Of a stretch of DNA of 64,000 nucleotides, positions 44,759 to 56,300 are shown in pieces. The stretch is from Natronomonas moolapensis 8.8.11 (GTDB lineage: Archaea > Halobacteriota > Halobacteria > Halobacteriales > Haloarculaceae): the NCBI RefSeq assembly GCF_000591055.1, contig NC_020388.1, positions 1,426,001-1,490,000 of the forward strand, read 5' to 3'. The position numbers and the translations under genes were made by a program. A model generated the notes under the pieces. The model was not told where the DNA came from and did not search any database. It saw nothing but the letters and a program-made list of their open reading frames with translations. Position 1 is the first letter of the stretch, and every line of letters starts with the position of its first letter.

Positions 44759-46699
44759 ATGTTATCGAGACGGCATTTACTACGCACTTCAGCCTCCTTG
44801 GGTACTGCTGGGATAGTTGGCGTTGCTACGGTGGCTGGACAACAAGAAGAAACATTTCAAGCGAACAACGATCTGGTCAGTTTAGGGCTTTCTCCAGACT
44901 ACATTAGTTCGGGTAGATATGCTTCATCGCTCGAATTTGATGGAGAAAACAGATTGAAAAGACCGTTTCGTTTCTCCGGATACACACCTGAGGAAGAGCG
45001 ACTAAACTATGTCGAAACTGTCGAATCTACACGCCTCTCTGGCGAGGGCTGGCAGGGATTCTCACTAATACGAACCTTCGAATTCAATACGGAGACAGAA
45101 TATAGGATTGAACAGCGCTCTCTTGTCCCGCCGGAGGAACCACTCGTTTTAACCGAAATGATACTTGCAAATACCGGAGAAGAGTCACTTACTATTCGGC
45201 GACCGGATAATCATATACACAACGGTTGGGTTCTTGCTGTTGTCCCGCCGCTTGCAAATCCTGAGGGAACGTATCGGTATTCTATTGATGGGGATTCCCC
45301 TCAGAGTTTTGCGGAGAGCGACCTCTGGTATACCCATGAATTGACCGATTCAACGCATTTCATTACCCAGTTTGCGGACCGATACGGAATCACGCTGAGT
45401 TATTTAGGTGGTCATACGGATCCGGTTCAAGCCATCACCGATAACCGGGGGATCAACGGCTCCGATCTAGAGTACGAGAATAAATCGGAGTTACCTCGAA
45501 GCGAGGAAAACCCACCTGCTCGTGTGACCGAGGGCTTCAGCGTCGATACCATTGATTTCGGTGTTGATGGCCTTTCGTTGGATGCCGGTAAAACCGCCTC
45601 ATACACTCACTCGCTCAGTATTCATGAGGGGGGTGACGAAGCGATCAGCCGTGCAGAGGAACTTACCGAGAGAGCTAGCACTCTATCCGATGAGTCCCCC
45701 TCAATCTCTGCTCTTACTGGAGAGGGCAATGATTCGATAACTGGCGCGGTGTTCCGGCGCTTCTCAAACCCGGGGAATTCACCCCTACTATTGGGGCTTG
45801 GAGGAATGATGGGCGCTGGTGCAACGTATCTTGGATATCGAAGGCTACGCCGTGATACGAGTAGAGACACTTCTACAGAGGACAATCAAGAATCGATAGG
45901 ACGACAACCGACTACCGAATCTCAAGAAGTATCTCTTTCAGTCGACGACTACGAATCGCTTGAAATCATTGAGACTGTTCGAGAGTCCGATACAGTTCGA
46001 GTACAGAAAGCATCACCCGGTGAAACCCAGGTATGGGTCCTTACGTTGACTGTAGAACCGAATGAAACACTCAGCGCCTCCGATATTAACCACTTCGTCG
46101 ATACGGTCCAACCGTGGTCACAAATAAAGCCGCATCCGAATCTCTTGTCGGTAGTCGAGACTGGAGAGGAGCCTGTCCCATGGGCTGCAATTGAGCCGGC
46201 GGATCATCCCTCTCTCTCCGGCTATATCGGACAGATTTCGGTCGATACGTGTAGTAAGTGGCTTAAGCAGATCTGTGAAGCGTTACATCATACTTCCAGA
46301 TACGGGCTGGTTTATCAGAATCTTACAACAGATAATCTCTTATTACCCGATGATTCTAACGTAAAACTTCGTGGGCTGCTTGACGAATTCGAAGCGCGTA
46401 ACCCTTGGTATATGGCTCCTGAAGAATTCGATAATACAATAACCGAACAAAGTCTCGTGTATCGAACTGGGCTTGTCGGATACGAGCTATTAACTGGATC
46501 TCTTCCATATGGCTCGTATCCGGATGGAGATCCCCAGACTGTAGTTCAATCCAAGGAGTGTATAGCGTTATCCGAGCGATTGGAGTCTTACCAGACGGCA
46601 CTCGGCGACATATTGTCAGAAGCTCTTTCGCCATATCCCGAAGATCGCCACGAGACCGTCCTTCATCTCCGGGACGAGGTTGAGGAACTCCGCAAATAG
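44759..46699 (+). CDS. Tat-exported receptor with novel ectodomain and pseudokinase
   Basis: From the ATG at 44759 the protein (646 residues) has a Tat signal (MLSRRHLLRTSASLGTAGIV), a 300-residue extracellular domain that is beta-rich and not a PQQ propeller (WQGFSLIRTFEFNTETEYRI), a membrane helix (about 341-360) and a kinase-fold domain. The latter is degenerate: YQNLTTDNLLL in place of HRDxKPxN and LRGLLDEFE in place of DFG, with no Lys strand. A start at 44684 would add 25 residues before the Tat motif. The layout copies that of the 41.8-kb gene with a different sensor, which suggests sensor swapping on a common cytoplasmic module. Confidence 0.7.
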   Translation: MLSRRHLLRTSASLGTAGIVGVATVAGQQEETFQANNDLVSLGLSPDYISSGRYASSLEFDGENRLKRPFRFSGYTPEEERLNYVETVESTRLSGEGWQGFSLIRTFEFNTETEYRIEQRSLVPPEEPLVLTEMILANTGEESLTIRRPDNHIHNGWVLAVVPPLANPEGTYRYSIDGDSPQSFAESDLWYTHELTDSTHFITQFADRYGITLSYLGGHTDPVQAITDNRGINGSDLEYENKSELPRSEENPPARVTEGFSVDTIDFGVDGLSLDAGKTASYTHSLSIHEGGDEAISRAEELTERASTLSDESPSISALTGEGNDSITGAVFRRFSNPGNSPLLLGLGGMMGAGATYLGYRRLRRDTSRDTSTEDNQESIGRQPTTESQEVSLSVDDYESLEIIETVRESDTVRVQKASPGETQVWVLTLTVEPNETLSASDINHFVDTVQPWSQIKPHPNLLSVVETGEEPVPWAAIEPADHPSLSGYIGQISVDTCSKWLKQICEALHHTSRYGLVYQNLTTDNLLLPDDSNVKLRGLLDEFEARNPWYMAPEEFDNTITEQSLVYRTGLVGYELLTGSLPYGSYPDGDPQTVVQSKECIALSERLESYQTALGDILSEALSPYPEDRHETVLHLRDEVEELRK

Positions 46700-46751
46700 G
46701 TCCCTGAGTCGTTTCATTCTAAATACGCCATTAGATAAGCAAAATCTATTT

Positions 46752-47743
46752 CGCTCTTGTGAAGCAGATTGTTGATAGCGAGAGCTGCGGCTGAAAGTCG
46801 AAGAGAGCAAGGGCACCGCGACAGCGGTGCCCGATATGTTCCCAATACGCCGGTTCGTGTCGGAATCGGCTGCAGCGGACCTGCTCCAACAGGTTCGCTG
46901 GCGTGATGGCGTGGAGTGCCCCCGCTGCCGTTCTGACCTGACGGTCAGAAACGGCAGCTATCGGGTGTATCAACGGTATTTGTGTGAGAATTGCGGTCGG
47001 ACGTTCAACGAGAAGACCGGCACGATCTTTGCTCACGCGAAGCTCTCGCTGAAAGAGTGGTACTTCACGATTTACGTCTTCTTGCGGTTTAACACGAGCA
47101 TTCGGCAGATTGAGGCGGAACTCAATCTTTCCTACAGAACGGTGAGACGACGTGTCGAGCGCTTCGCCAGAGCGCTTGATTCGCCTTCGATCAGGCTGTC
47201 TGGACCGGTCGAAATCGACGAAGTGTACGTCTCGGCTGGCCTCAAAGGCCGCGAGCGTGACTCCGGTCACGCTCGCGTGGCCTGTCCACGCGTGGACGAG
47301 GATCGTACGACGGCGACAAACCGCCGGTATTCACCTTGGTCGATCGTGGCTCGGACGATCGGTACGTCGTGCCAGCGAAATCCGCCGAGGAATCGACCAT
47401 TCGACTCCTGCTCGCCAACTGCGAACAGGAGTCAATAACCGTCTATACCGACGGATTTCAAGCGTACGAACCGCTCGAAGACGACGCATTCACCCGCGAA
47501 TACGTCGTCCACGGCGACGGAGAATACGCTGACGGCGACATCCACGTCAACACCTGCGAGAGCCACGCGTCGCTGACGCGACGGTGGCTCTCGCCCCACC
47601 GAGGAGTGTCAAAAGACAAGCTAACGCCGTATCTCAGATCCTTTCAGCTCCGCTGCGAACTCTACAGAAAACGAGGTGACGAAGCACTCAAACATGCTTT
47701 CGACGCCGCCCTCTGAAAATCAACAACGTGCTTCACAAGAGCG
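46752..47743 (+). mobile_element. IS1595-type element, 992 bp
   Basis: Ends TCGCTCTTGTGAAGCA and TGCTTCACAAGAGCGA are perfect 16-bp inverted repeats counting one base beyond each coordinate. The transposase inside is broken. This element is the likely parent of the MITEs at 14362 and 39180. Flanking 8-bp sequences do not match. Confidence 0.7.
46836..47716 (+). pseudogene. IS1595-family transposase, frameshifted
   Basis: The first frame carries a zinc ribbon (VECPRCRSDL...LCENCGRTF), HTH-like helices and the first catalytic Asp (GPVEIDEVYVSAGLKGRER). It then loses frame near 47265, and the second frame supplies FTLVDRGSDDRYVVPAKSAE, Asp in ITVYTDGFQAYEP and Glu in VNTCESHASLTRRWLSP. The shift makes it inactive. 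Confidence 0.75.
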
Positions 47744-48008
47744 ATTGTCTTATTTAGTTTTAGGTCAAAACATTTTTAAGAGAGATCTCAACTGATTTTT
47801 GTACAGGGAAGAAATATCACCGCTGTCACGCGGTTCGTTAACTAAAGACGAATGGTCTGATCGGGTTTCCTAATAACCAATCACCAGCTAAAATATATAA
47901 CAAATCCACAGGTGATCTTGCGAACAGGCTCCGTGTTGCTCCGAATTATGTATCTTATCTACCTCCGCTTGACTGATAACCCTCCCAACGATCTAGCGAT
48001 AGAGAACC
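47744..48008. other. Intergenic region between IS1595 and the DnaK-kinase gene
   Basis: No gene is seen. It contains TTAACTAAAGACGAATGG at 47838-47855, which matches the right ends of the small repeat elements at 53030-53245 and 57184-58104. Confidence 0.45.
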
Positions 48009-51000
48009 TCAAATAGACTCAAACACCTCTTTTAGATCGTCTCGGAGATATAACACGTGTTCGTACCGATCAGCTTTGCGACGCTTGAGGGCTTTCAGAA
48101 TAATTTCGTCGAGTGCTGCTGGGATATCAGCATGCTCGCTCGGCGGAGCCAAGTATTCATTTTGAATCTTGTTTACTATCTCGAATGTCTGGCCCGTGAA
48201 CGGTGGTCGCTCCGTAAAGAGCTCGTACGATACAGCCCCAAGCTGGTAGATATCGGTAGCGGTATCGGTGTCACCGTAGGCTTCAGAATCAAACTGCTCG
48301 GGAGCAGCGTACTGCGGTGAGATCCCTTCAACACTTTGAGAGTGGTCAAGCAAGTGTTTTGAGAGTCCCCAATCAGCAACTTTTGGTGGATCCCATGCAT
48401 CCTCAACCTCTCGAAACAGAATATTCTCGGGCTTCAAATCAAGATGAGCGACGCCGCGATCGTGGGCGTGACGTACCGCACGGGTTATCGTCAGCGCTGT
48501 CCAGCATTTTTGCCGTATATCCATCCCGGCAATACGCTCGCCAAAATGCCCGCCATCCATGTACTCCATTCCGATCCATGGCAATGGCTCGGACCCGTAG
48601 TCAACAACGGAAACGATGTGGTCGTGGTCATCAAGTTGTTGCCATAATTTAGCTTCGTCTACTATTTGGTTAACAGCTTCAGCGTGGAGTGTTCCCTTCA
48701 TTCTGGGTGTTTTGATCGCCAGTCTTAGTCGACCATCGTCAGTTTCGATGGTAGCTCGGTGGACATCGGCGTTTCCACCCTGGCCGAGTGGCTCTTCGTA
48801 ATCGAAGTCCTCGTAAGTGAATGAGCGTCGAGGTGGACTTGGAATCGTCTCTGGAACGGGGCGGGTGCCACTGCTGACCACGACTTTTGCCTCACGTTTG
48901 ATATTTCCATCCCGCTCGTATCCGACTTCCCTAACCCGTACCACCCGACCCTCTGTGAGTTCACTTTCGGTTTTTGACCAGACTTTGTGCCGATACGGAT
49001 CCGTAGTACTGCCGGGATCCGGATCGATAACTGCGTACCCAGCTGCATACAGCGTCTCGTCAAGCCGTTTGATTCCGGCGTCGAGGTTCGCGGTGGTCAG
49101 CTCACTCTGCTGGAGCTTGTTTCTGAGGTCCTCTAAAGCTGTATAGAACCGTAGTATCTCATCGGGTACTGCAGCCGTTTCTTGATCAAAATTATCCGGG
49201 AAATAGTCAAGCAGCTCCTCGATCTGATTCGTAATCGGCTGGATATGATTGTCCGCTGGGGCTGTCACGTGGGCGTTATCTTGATAATAGACCTGAGCTC
49301 GGGTGAGGGTGTTCCGGATATCGATCGTTCCGTCGACTAACGTCTCTAAGAGCTTCTCTTCGTCCTCAAGCTCGAATGGTTCATTTTCTTTGTCCCACTC
49401 AGACTCGATAACCTTCTCAAGCATCGAACGGAGCTGTTCCTCATTTTTGAATTTCCCCGGCCCACGAGCAAGCTCGGTTAGAAGTTGCTCGTCGGTTTCA
49501 AAATCGACTGCCTGATCAACAAGTAAATCTATGAGCTTCGTCGTACTTTCCAGATCAGCTGCTTTTTCAATGATCTTCGTTTCGTTCTCAAACTCGACAG
49601 GGCCCTCGAGAAGTAGTGTTTCAAAACGATCCTCAATCGAGGCTAGAGCGGGAAGCGAGCGCTGGCTAAAGATTTCTGATCCAGTTACCGGCGTATCCGA
49701 AAGCTCATCAATCGTAATCGATTCCTCATCATCAGTTTCGATATTTCGTGCTTCGACAGCGATGATGCCGTTTTCATCTATATCAAGGGTGATCTCGATC
49801 TGTGGAACGCCAGCTGCCGCAGGTGGGATATTTGAGAGGGTGAATTCTCCAAGTAATTCGTTTTCTGCGGCGATCTCGCGTTCGCCTTGGAATATCCGAA
49901 TCCGAAGCCGAGTTTGATCGTTATGACTGGTCGTAAAAACTTTTGACGCCGCTGTCGGAATCGTTCTGTTCTTCTCGGTAAGTCGCTCAAAGAGCCCGCC
50001 TTCGACCTCAATCCCGAGGCTCAGCGGCGTAACGTCTAATAGGATGATATCGTCAACCTTGCCTGAAAGTACCCCGCCTTGCACTGCAGCCCCTTTCGCA
50101 ACGGCCTCGTCGGGATTGACGCTTTTATTCGGCTTCTGGTTGGTAAATTCCTGGATTTTGTTCTGAACCTGCGGCATCCGCGTTGAACCGCCCACGAGAA
50201 CAACCTCGTCGATGTCATTTACCGGGTAGCCGGCATCGTCAAGCGCCTGCTCAGTCACCTGGATGGTCTGTTCAAGTAGGTCGTTTGTGATCGACTCAAA
50301 TTCCGCTCGAGAGAGCTTTTGCTCAAGATCAATCGGCCCGTCTCCGGTTGTGGCAATAAACGGGAGGTTGATTGCCGTTTCCATTCGTGAAGATAGCTCA
50401 AGCTTTGCTTCCTCAGCAGCCTCGGCTAGCCGCCGGAGCGCCTGCCGGTCGTCGCGGAGGTCGACCCCGTGTTCGTCTTCGAAGGAGTCGGCCAGATATT
50501 CGATGATCGCCTGGTTCCAATCATCCCCACCGAGGGTATTATTTCCGTCAGTCGTGACAATTTCGAAGACACCACCACCGAGGTCGAGAACCGAGACACT
50601 GAACGAGCCGCCGCCGAGGTCGTACACGAGTACTTTCTGGTCTGATTCGTCGTCGTAGCCGTACGCCATCGCCGCCGCCGCTGGCTCATCAATGATGCGG
50701 TCGACCTCAAGGCCGGCTAGCTCGCCAGCGTCCTTCGTTGCTCGGCGCTGGCGGTCGTTGAAATAGGCTGGGACCGTGATAACCGCCTTTTCAACCTCAT
50801 GACCGAGAGACTCCTCGGCATTTCGTTTGATTTTCTTGAGTACCATCGCCGAGATCTGCTCGGGCGTGTACTCGTCGCCGCCCGCCTCGACGGTGTAGCC
50901 GTCCCCCCCCACGTGACGCTTGATCGATTCGACCGTATCCGCAGGATTTTGTATCGCTTGATCCTCTGCAGGCTTGCCGACCAGCGGCTCGCCCTCATCT

Positions 51001-51137
51001 GTGAAGGCGACGACCGATGGCATCGTTCGTTTGGCTCCACCGAGAGCGGTAATCTTGGGAGAGCCATTTTCCATTACCGCAACTGCTGAATTGGTTGTCC
51101 CGAGATCAATTCCAATTATATCACGCCCGGGGACCAT
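48009..51137 (-). CDS. DnaK-GrpE-like-Ser/Thr kinase fusion, 1042 residues
   Basis: Residues about 5-385 are an Hsp70 ATPase domain ([53 protein letters not shown]). Residues about 390-485 are a substrate-binding beta domain. A helical linker with four [12 protein letters not shown]-like repeats (about 512-600) replaces the usual lid. Residues about 630-757 resemble GrpE, ending DPYRHKVW...[20 protein letters not shown]. Residues 775-1042 are an active-looking Ser/Thr kinase with Gly loop [14 protein letters not shown], Lys809, [11 protein letters not shown] (Asp900) and DWG (Asp922). In the Hsp70 domain, the phosphate-2 motif reads [10 protein letters not shown]; the Asp that is normally at the second S position (Asp201 of E. 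coli DnaK) is missing, which may lower ATPase activity. The chain thus joins chaperone, exchange factor and kinase. It is transcribed toward the receptor genes and away from the ISH3-like element. Confidence 0.85.
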   Translation of the reverse strand: MVPGRDIIGIDLGTTNSAVAVMENGSPKITALGGAKRTMPSVVAFTDEGEPLVGKPAEDQAIQNPADTVESIKRHVGGDGYTVEAGGDEYTPEQISAMVLKKIKRNAEESLGHEVEKAVITVPAYFNDRQRRATKDAGELAGLEVDRIIDEPAAAAMAYGYDDESDQKVLVYDLGGGSFSVSVLDLGGGVFEIVTTDGNNTLGGDDWNQAIIEYLADSFEDEHGVDLRDDRQALRRLAEAAEEAKLELSSRMETAINLPFIATTGDGPIDLEQKLSRAEFESITNDLLEQTIQVTEQALDDAGYPVNDIDEVVLVGGSTRMPQVQNKIQEFTNQKPNKSVNPDEAVAKGAAVQGGVLSGKVDDIILLDVTPLSLGIEVEGGLFERLTEKNRTIPTAASKVFTTSHNDQTRLRIRIFQGEREIAAENELLGEFTLSNIPPAAAGVPQIEITLDIDENGIIAVEARNIETDDEESITIDELSDTPVTGSEIFSQRSLPALASIEDRFETLLLEGPVEFENETKIIEKAADLESTTKLIDLLVDQAVDFETDEQLLTELARGPGKFKNEEQLRSMLEKVIESEWDKENEPFELEDEEKLLETLVDGTIDIRNTLTRAQVYYQDNAHVTAPADNHIQPITNQIEELLDYFPDNFDQETAAVPDEILRFYTALEDLRNKLQQSELTTANLDAGIKRLDETLYAAGYAVIDPDPGSTTDPYRHKVWSKTESELTEGRVVRVREVGYERDGNIKREAKVVVSSGTRPVPETIPSPPRRSFTYEDFDYEEPLGQGGNADVHRATIETDDGRLRLAIKTPRMKGTLHAEAVNQIVDEAKLWQQLDDHDHIVSVVDYGSEPLPWIGMEYMDGGHFGERIAGMDIRQKCWTALTITRAVRHAHDRGVAHLDLKPENILFREVEDAWDPPKVADWGLSKHLLDHSQSVEGISPQYAAPEQFDSEAYGDTDTATDIYQLGAVSYELFTERPPFTGQTFEIVNKIQNEYLAPPSEHADIPAALDEIILKALKRRKADRYEHVLYLRDDLKEVFESI

Positions 51138-51200
51138 TCTATTCGTGCTACATTCTCGGTAGATCGCATTTAATCGTTCCGACGGTTGGGGGCCCGAATT

Positions 51201-52661
51201 CGGTACTTCCCAACCGGCGTAATCAGCTGAATCGAATCGCCGAGTTGATGAAGAGAAAGTGTCTGGATCTGGATGTGTTCAATATCCCCGATCCAGACAA
51301 TTACATTTCGGCGTCGGACGTCAAAGACGTAGCGGAAGAAGTCATTACTCCCCTCCCGTTGCCGGGTGTCGAGGGGAGCCCCCTCGACCCCGGCGACATC
51401 TGGCTCGTCGTCATTTTGGCTTGCGTCAACCAGACCTCGATCTGGGAAACATGCAAAGACACCAACGGAGCGCCCTGTGACGACACTACCTTCACGTGGC
51501 TCCACACCCTTGATCGTGGCTGGCTTGAGTTCGTCGCCAACCTTCTGCTCGGACGCCTCGCCATGACGATTCTCGACCCTGATCAGTCGAGAATTATCTC
51601 TGTCGACTTCATCGACAACCCCTACCACGGTGAGTACTACGCCGACGAAGGCGAACTCTGCTTAATGGCTCCCAAAGACGGGACGACCACCTGCCACCGC
51701 TATTACACGGCGTACGTCGTCTCCAACGGAAAACCGGTGACGCTGGCGATGACCTACGTCCGCAACGACGAAGACGAAACCGAAGCGGTCGAGCGCGTGC
51801 TCGCCCGCGTCGAGAACTATCCCTTCGAAATAGACCTTCTGCTTGCCGACAGCGGCTTCTACAACGAGCGCGTCATTCGCCGTACTTGTGATATCGTCGC
51901 AACAGTCGTTCATGTGCCCAAGAAGGGCGAGCGGATGAAGGACAAACTCGACGTCCACAAGTCGTACTGCGATAGATCGTTATTGTACAAAGACCGCGAG
52001 CGGGAAGCGCAGTTCCCGCTCGCGGTCGCTGTCTCCTAACAGAACGGTGATCGGGGCAAGCACGGCGAAGTTGTTCGTGGCTACGTGGCTTGTGGCGTCA
52101 CTGATCGGTCACCAAAGCAGGTTGAACGCCTTTACAGGAAGCGTTCAGGTATTGAAACGACCTATCGCTCACTACGGCAAGCACGCGGGATCACGACGAC
52201 GCGTGATCCCGTCGTGCGATTTGCGATCATGTTAGTCGCAGCACTGTTGGAGATCCTGTGGCTGGTTCTCAGGTGAGCGGTCGTCGCCCGCCCACGGCGG
52301 GGCGGGCGCGACCTGCCTAAAGAGTTCATGTTCAAGACGTTCTGCGACTGGATTCGTCACGAGCTCGAAGAGCAGTTGCGTCGGCAGTGGAAGATCAAAG
52401 CGAACGGGGTCGGTGCACCAGCGTCACAGGCAATGGCCGCGGGCTGACCGGGGTCAGCCCACGGCCTGTCCGTTGGGCGATGAGCGGCAGCTTTCGGCAA
52501 CTACTGCCGAAATTCGGTTGATCTGGTCTGTTCGAGGTGGTGTCATGGAACCGCCCCGGTCTACTCTGCGGTAGCAACTGGGACTGACCGTCTAATCATA
52601 CAGAAAGAGACTGTTCTGTGGCGTTCTGGCAGCACTCTCTCGACTCGTTTGGGAAGTACCG
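51201..52661 (+). mobile_element. ISH3-like element, about 1.46 kb
   Basis: CGGTACTTCCCAA (51201-51213) and TTTGGGAAGTACCG (52648-52661) are inverted copies flanking a broken transposase. Exact outer boundary and target duplication were not resolved. It lies directly upstream of the DnaK-kinase gene and within 40 bp of its promoter. Confidence 0.6.
51248..52447 (+). pseudogene. ISH3-family-like transposase with two nonsense codons
   Basis: The reading frame contains Asp in IISVDFIDNPYHGEY, Asp in LLLADSGFYNERVI and Glu in YRKRSGIETTYRSLRQ. It is interrupted in frame by TAA at 52037-52039 (between AVAVS and QNGDRGKHG) and by TGA at 52274-52276 (after WLVLR); the same frame continues to 52445-52447. 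A single base change at each stop would restore the gene. Confidence 0.75.
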
Positions 52662-53300
52662 ATCGTCCATCTCTTACTTCGTGCAGTATCTTGTGAAACT
52701 GATGTTTTGATCATTGGACAAGTCGGCTAAAATTGAATCGTCCGATCTCAAAATCTGCTGATAGAGCGTTGTTATCGGCTGAAAATTGAATATCATATAT
52801 CGGATATCGCCGCTGTCTTGCGTTCAATAGAGCATGATCCTTCGGTCGAATCGTTCTTTGAGCGCGTACAAGATGTAAAACACATATTTTGTATCATATT
52901 TTAATTGGCTCCGAATGGATCGACAATTCAGGGGAAGGGGAGATCATCGTGGTCTGAAACCAATTCTACGGGAAGAAGCCTCGGGGCTGACCCCGAGGCA
53001 GTTCACGAGATTCAAACATACCCATCCATCTTTAGCTAATACTCACAGTAATACTGAATAACCGCGTATCGAAGCCGAATTGCGTCGCAACACGCTCGCT
53101 ACAACCCGAAAACACAGTTTCCAATCGTCGTGTACCGCCTGTTCCCGGTAGTAAAAACATCTCAGTCGCTAGTTTCGTCGTTCTAATACCACGGGAAATA
53201 ATTCTCTCTATAAATATTACTACCAGTCTTAGCTAAAGACGAATGCAAACATACCCTTCCATCCGGTGGTTCAATATGTGATGCTTTCTACGCACTACCT
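52448..53300. other. 850-bp gene-free region with a small repeat element
   Basis: The first 200 bp are the noncoding end of the ISH3-like element. Then follows anonymous AT-rich sequence to 53029 and the 216-bp repeat element described separately. No gene or RNA is recognised in the rest. The last 55 bp must hold the promoter of the large kinase gene. Confidence 0.5.
53030..53245. mobile_element. Small repeat element (MITE-like), 216 bp, copy 1
   Basis: The left end CTTTAGCTAATACTCACAGTAATA and right end TTAGCTAAAGACGAATG contain inverted CTTTAGCTAA/TTAGCTAAAG. A second copy with CTTTAATTAATACTTTCAGTAATA and TTAATTAAAGACGAATG spans 57184-58104; with its IS6 insertion and 8-bp duplication removed it is 217 bp long. 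Only the ends are similar. The element is flanked by direct repeats CAAACATACCCATCC and CAAACATACCCTTCC. Confidence 0.5.
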
Positions 53301-56300
53301 ATGGGTGTCGGAGATGATCAAGAAGGAGATGAAACGATCGATCTCTCAGACATCTTTCTGTACTCTCTCCTCGGTGCTGAAGCCATTCATGTGCTCTTTT
53401 TGATTGGGAGTACCGTTCTCGAAGAAGGATTTCTTTCCGAGGTCCTACTCTGGGGGGGGCTTCTCACTATTCTGCTAGTCCCAGTGTTGGGGTATCTCGA
53501 TCTTCGACGTCTCCGTACAGCGGGCTACTGGGAACCGCATGGCCGGGGCTCATTCTGGGTTCTTGGTATGCTTTTCCCGTTCGTAAGCCCCTCCGTCGTG
53601 ATCGCGTACGTTCTCCGTCGACGCGAACTCGTGACACACGACGGTTTCTGGGGACGATGGGCATACGTTAGCGGTACGGCGGTCGCTGCTTTGACCCTCT
53701 CTATTGTCGGATTACTCATCTTTGGGGATCCATCCACCGAGGGCAACACAATAGGACAAAACGTTGCAGTGTCGATCTTTATCGCATTCACGCTTCTACC
53801 GAGCCTGACGACATATTTCGATCTCCAGTATCTACGCCGAGCGTGGAGCCACGACTTCTCATTTATAAACTGGCTCTGGGTTCCTATGATGCTCGTATGG
53901 TTTTTCCAGATCATATTCTTCACCGCTTACGGATACTGGCGAAGGAAATTCTTGGACGGTAAGCGATGGATCAAAACCACCGAGGACACCCTCAACAAGA
54001 CCCGTTCACAGCTTGAAGAAGGTGTTAGTGCGCTCGAAAGCGACCAGTACGACAGCGCGCTGTCGTGTTTTAATCGTGCAGAGCAGTCACTAGACAACGC
54101 GAACGCGATCGTTAGGAGATTTATCGATGAGTCCTCTGATGAGTACCCGAAACACGCCCAGAAGGTGATTTCAGAAATCTCCGAGATGCAGCGGCATATA
54201 GAGGGTAATCGAGCGCATTCTGAGGCCGCAATCGCACTCGAAGCCGGTCTAGATGCGCTCGATGACAACAAGATCGAGTCGGCTATCGATTCGTTCGAAA
54301 CGGCTATCGACCGAAGCGAGACAGCACTCGGCACGGTTGATGAGCAAGCCACCACAAACAAAATCCGTAAAACATCGCTGCGTGCACGCAACGAACTTGA
54401 GGCAACCCTCGAACAATATATCGACGAGAGAATACTCCCACTCGAAAACCGGATTGAGACCACTTACGAGGATGGTATTTCGGCGCTCAAAGCTGGCAAC
54501 TACGACGAGGCCGCTGACTGCTTTTCCGAAGTTGACGACTACCTCAGTGAACTTCAATCACGGGTCAAAGCCTACGGTCTCAATCGGGACCTACCAGTCG
54601 ACAGTGACGACGTCGCCGAGAAGATGACCACCGTCGAGCGACAGCGTATCGTTTCGGAGGAACTCGATCCGTTGGCCGACCAGATCGAATCGATGTATGA
54701 GGAAGGTGTGTCGGCACTAGAAGCTGGCAATTACGAGGCGGCATTAGACCGGTTCGAAGAGGCTAAGGATGCTATCGAACAGTTTCAGTCAGTCCAAGCG
54801 AACCACGGTTTTGACCGCGATCCACCGATAACTAGCGACGAGGTAGTCGATCAAATCGACACCGTTGAATGCGAACACGAGCGGGCAGCGATCGAAAGCT
54901 GCCTCAGTCGCGTTGGGGAAGCTCGTTCCGAAGGCAAATCGGCGATGGGCGCAAACGAGTACGACCGTGCCGTCACAACACTCGAACACGCTCGCGAAGA
55001 ATTTAAAGACGTATCGTCGCTCATCGCCAAATCATCTCTTAATGAATGGGATCTTGAGGAGCGTGAATCAACGCTGAATGAGCTATACGAGACTGCGGTC
55101 ACAGAGCGCGAAACACAACGATATCGTGACTCCAAAGAGCGTGGTGAAACACTGCTTGATGAGGCTATCGCCAGCGCTGAGGCGGGGAACTACGCCACTG
55201 CAATCAAAACCTGCAACGAGGCCCATGAGGCCTTCGAAGAGGCTCAAGCGGTCGCTGAAGAGTTATCGGTCGTCGGTGGGGACCAAATTGAGGATCGACT
55301 TGATGACATTTCCGACCTGCTTTCGGACTACCAAATCCGGGAACTGAGCGAGCGCGTCACTGATGCGCGCGTCTCCGTGGACGAGGGTGACCGCGAGCAA
55401 TACCTTACGGCTGCCAACGACTTAGATGAGCTTACCGCAGAACTAGACGGACAGGAAATCGACCGCGAGCGTGATCTTGCGGTTCTCCGCGAAGAAGCCG
55501 AGCTTGAGCGCCTCAAGGCGTTGTTGCTTGCCGAACGAGAGCGATCTATAGAAGCAATTGAAGCGTTCCGAGACGGTGACTACGCGACCGCCCGAGATTA
55601 TTTCGAGGACATACAGTCGGTTGTTGCCGGAATCCGAGCCGATGCGGAGGAGGCCGGGGTCACGGATTACGATGGAGTTATCGAGCAGCTTGAATCGACT
55701 TGTGAGCGAAACGCGACTGCGGCAAGACGAGGGGCATTGGGTATCGATGATGATCCGACAGTCACGCCAATCACGGTCTCGATGGGTAATAGAAATGATT
55801 CTAGCCAGTCACCAGATGACTCTGTTTCTGTACCGGTAGCCACTGACGACCCCGCTTCATCGATACGTCGATCCGGTGGAGCGTCCTTGGATGACGCACT
55901 ACTGGATGCACTACCTGTGGCGGAGGTTAGGGGCCATATTGGATCGGGCGGTAACGCGGATGTCTATGAGGTTCGCCTCGACTCCGGGGAGCGAGCGGCG
56001 CTGAAGGTGCCACGCTGGCAAGGGACGCTCTCGGCAACGTTGATCGATGAGTTCGAGAACGAAGCCGAAACGTGGAGCAAACTCGATGAGCATGACGGAA
56101 TCGTTTCAGTGATCAACTGGGACAATGAGCCACTCCCGTGGTTGTTGCTGGAGTATCTACCTGCATCTCTGGCAAATCGGATGGATTCACTATCGGTCGA
56201 TTCAGGTGTCAGTGTGCTCGTCGATGTGGCTGATGCGTTAGAGTTTGCCCACGGTCGTGGCGTCGTCCATCTTGATGTCAAACCTGAGAATGTCCTGCTA

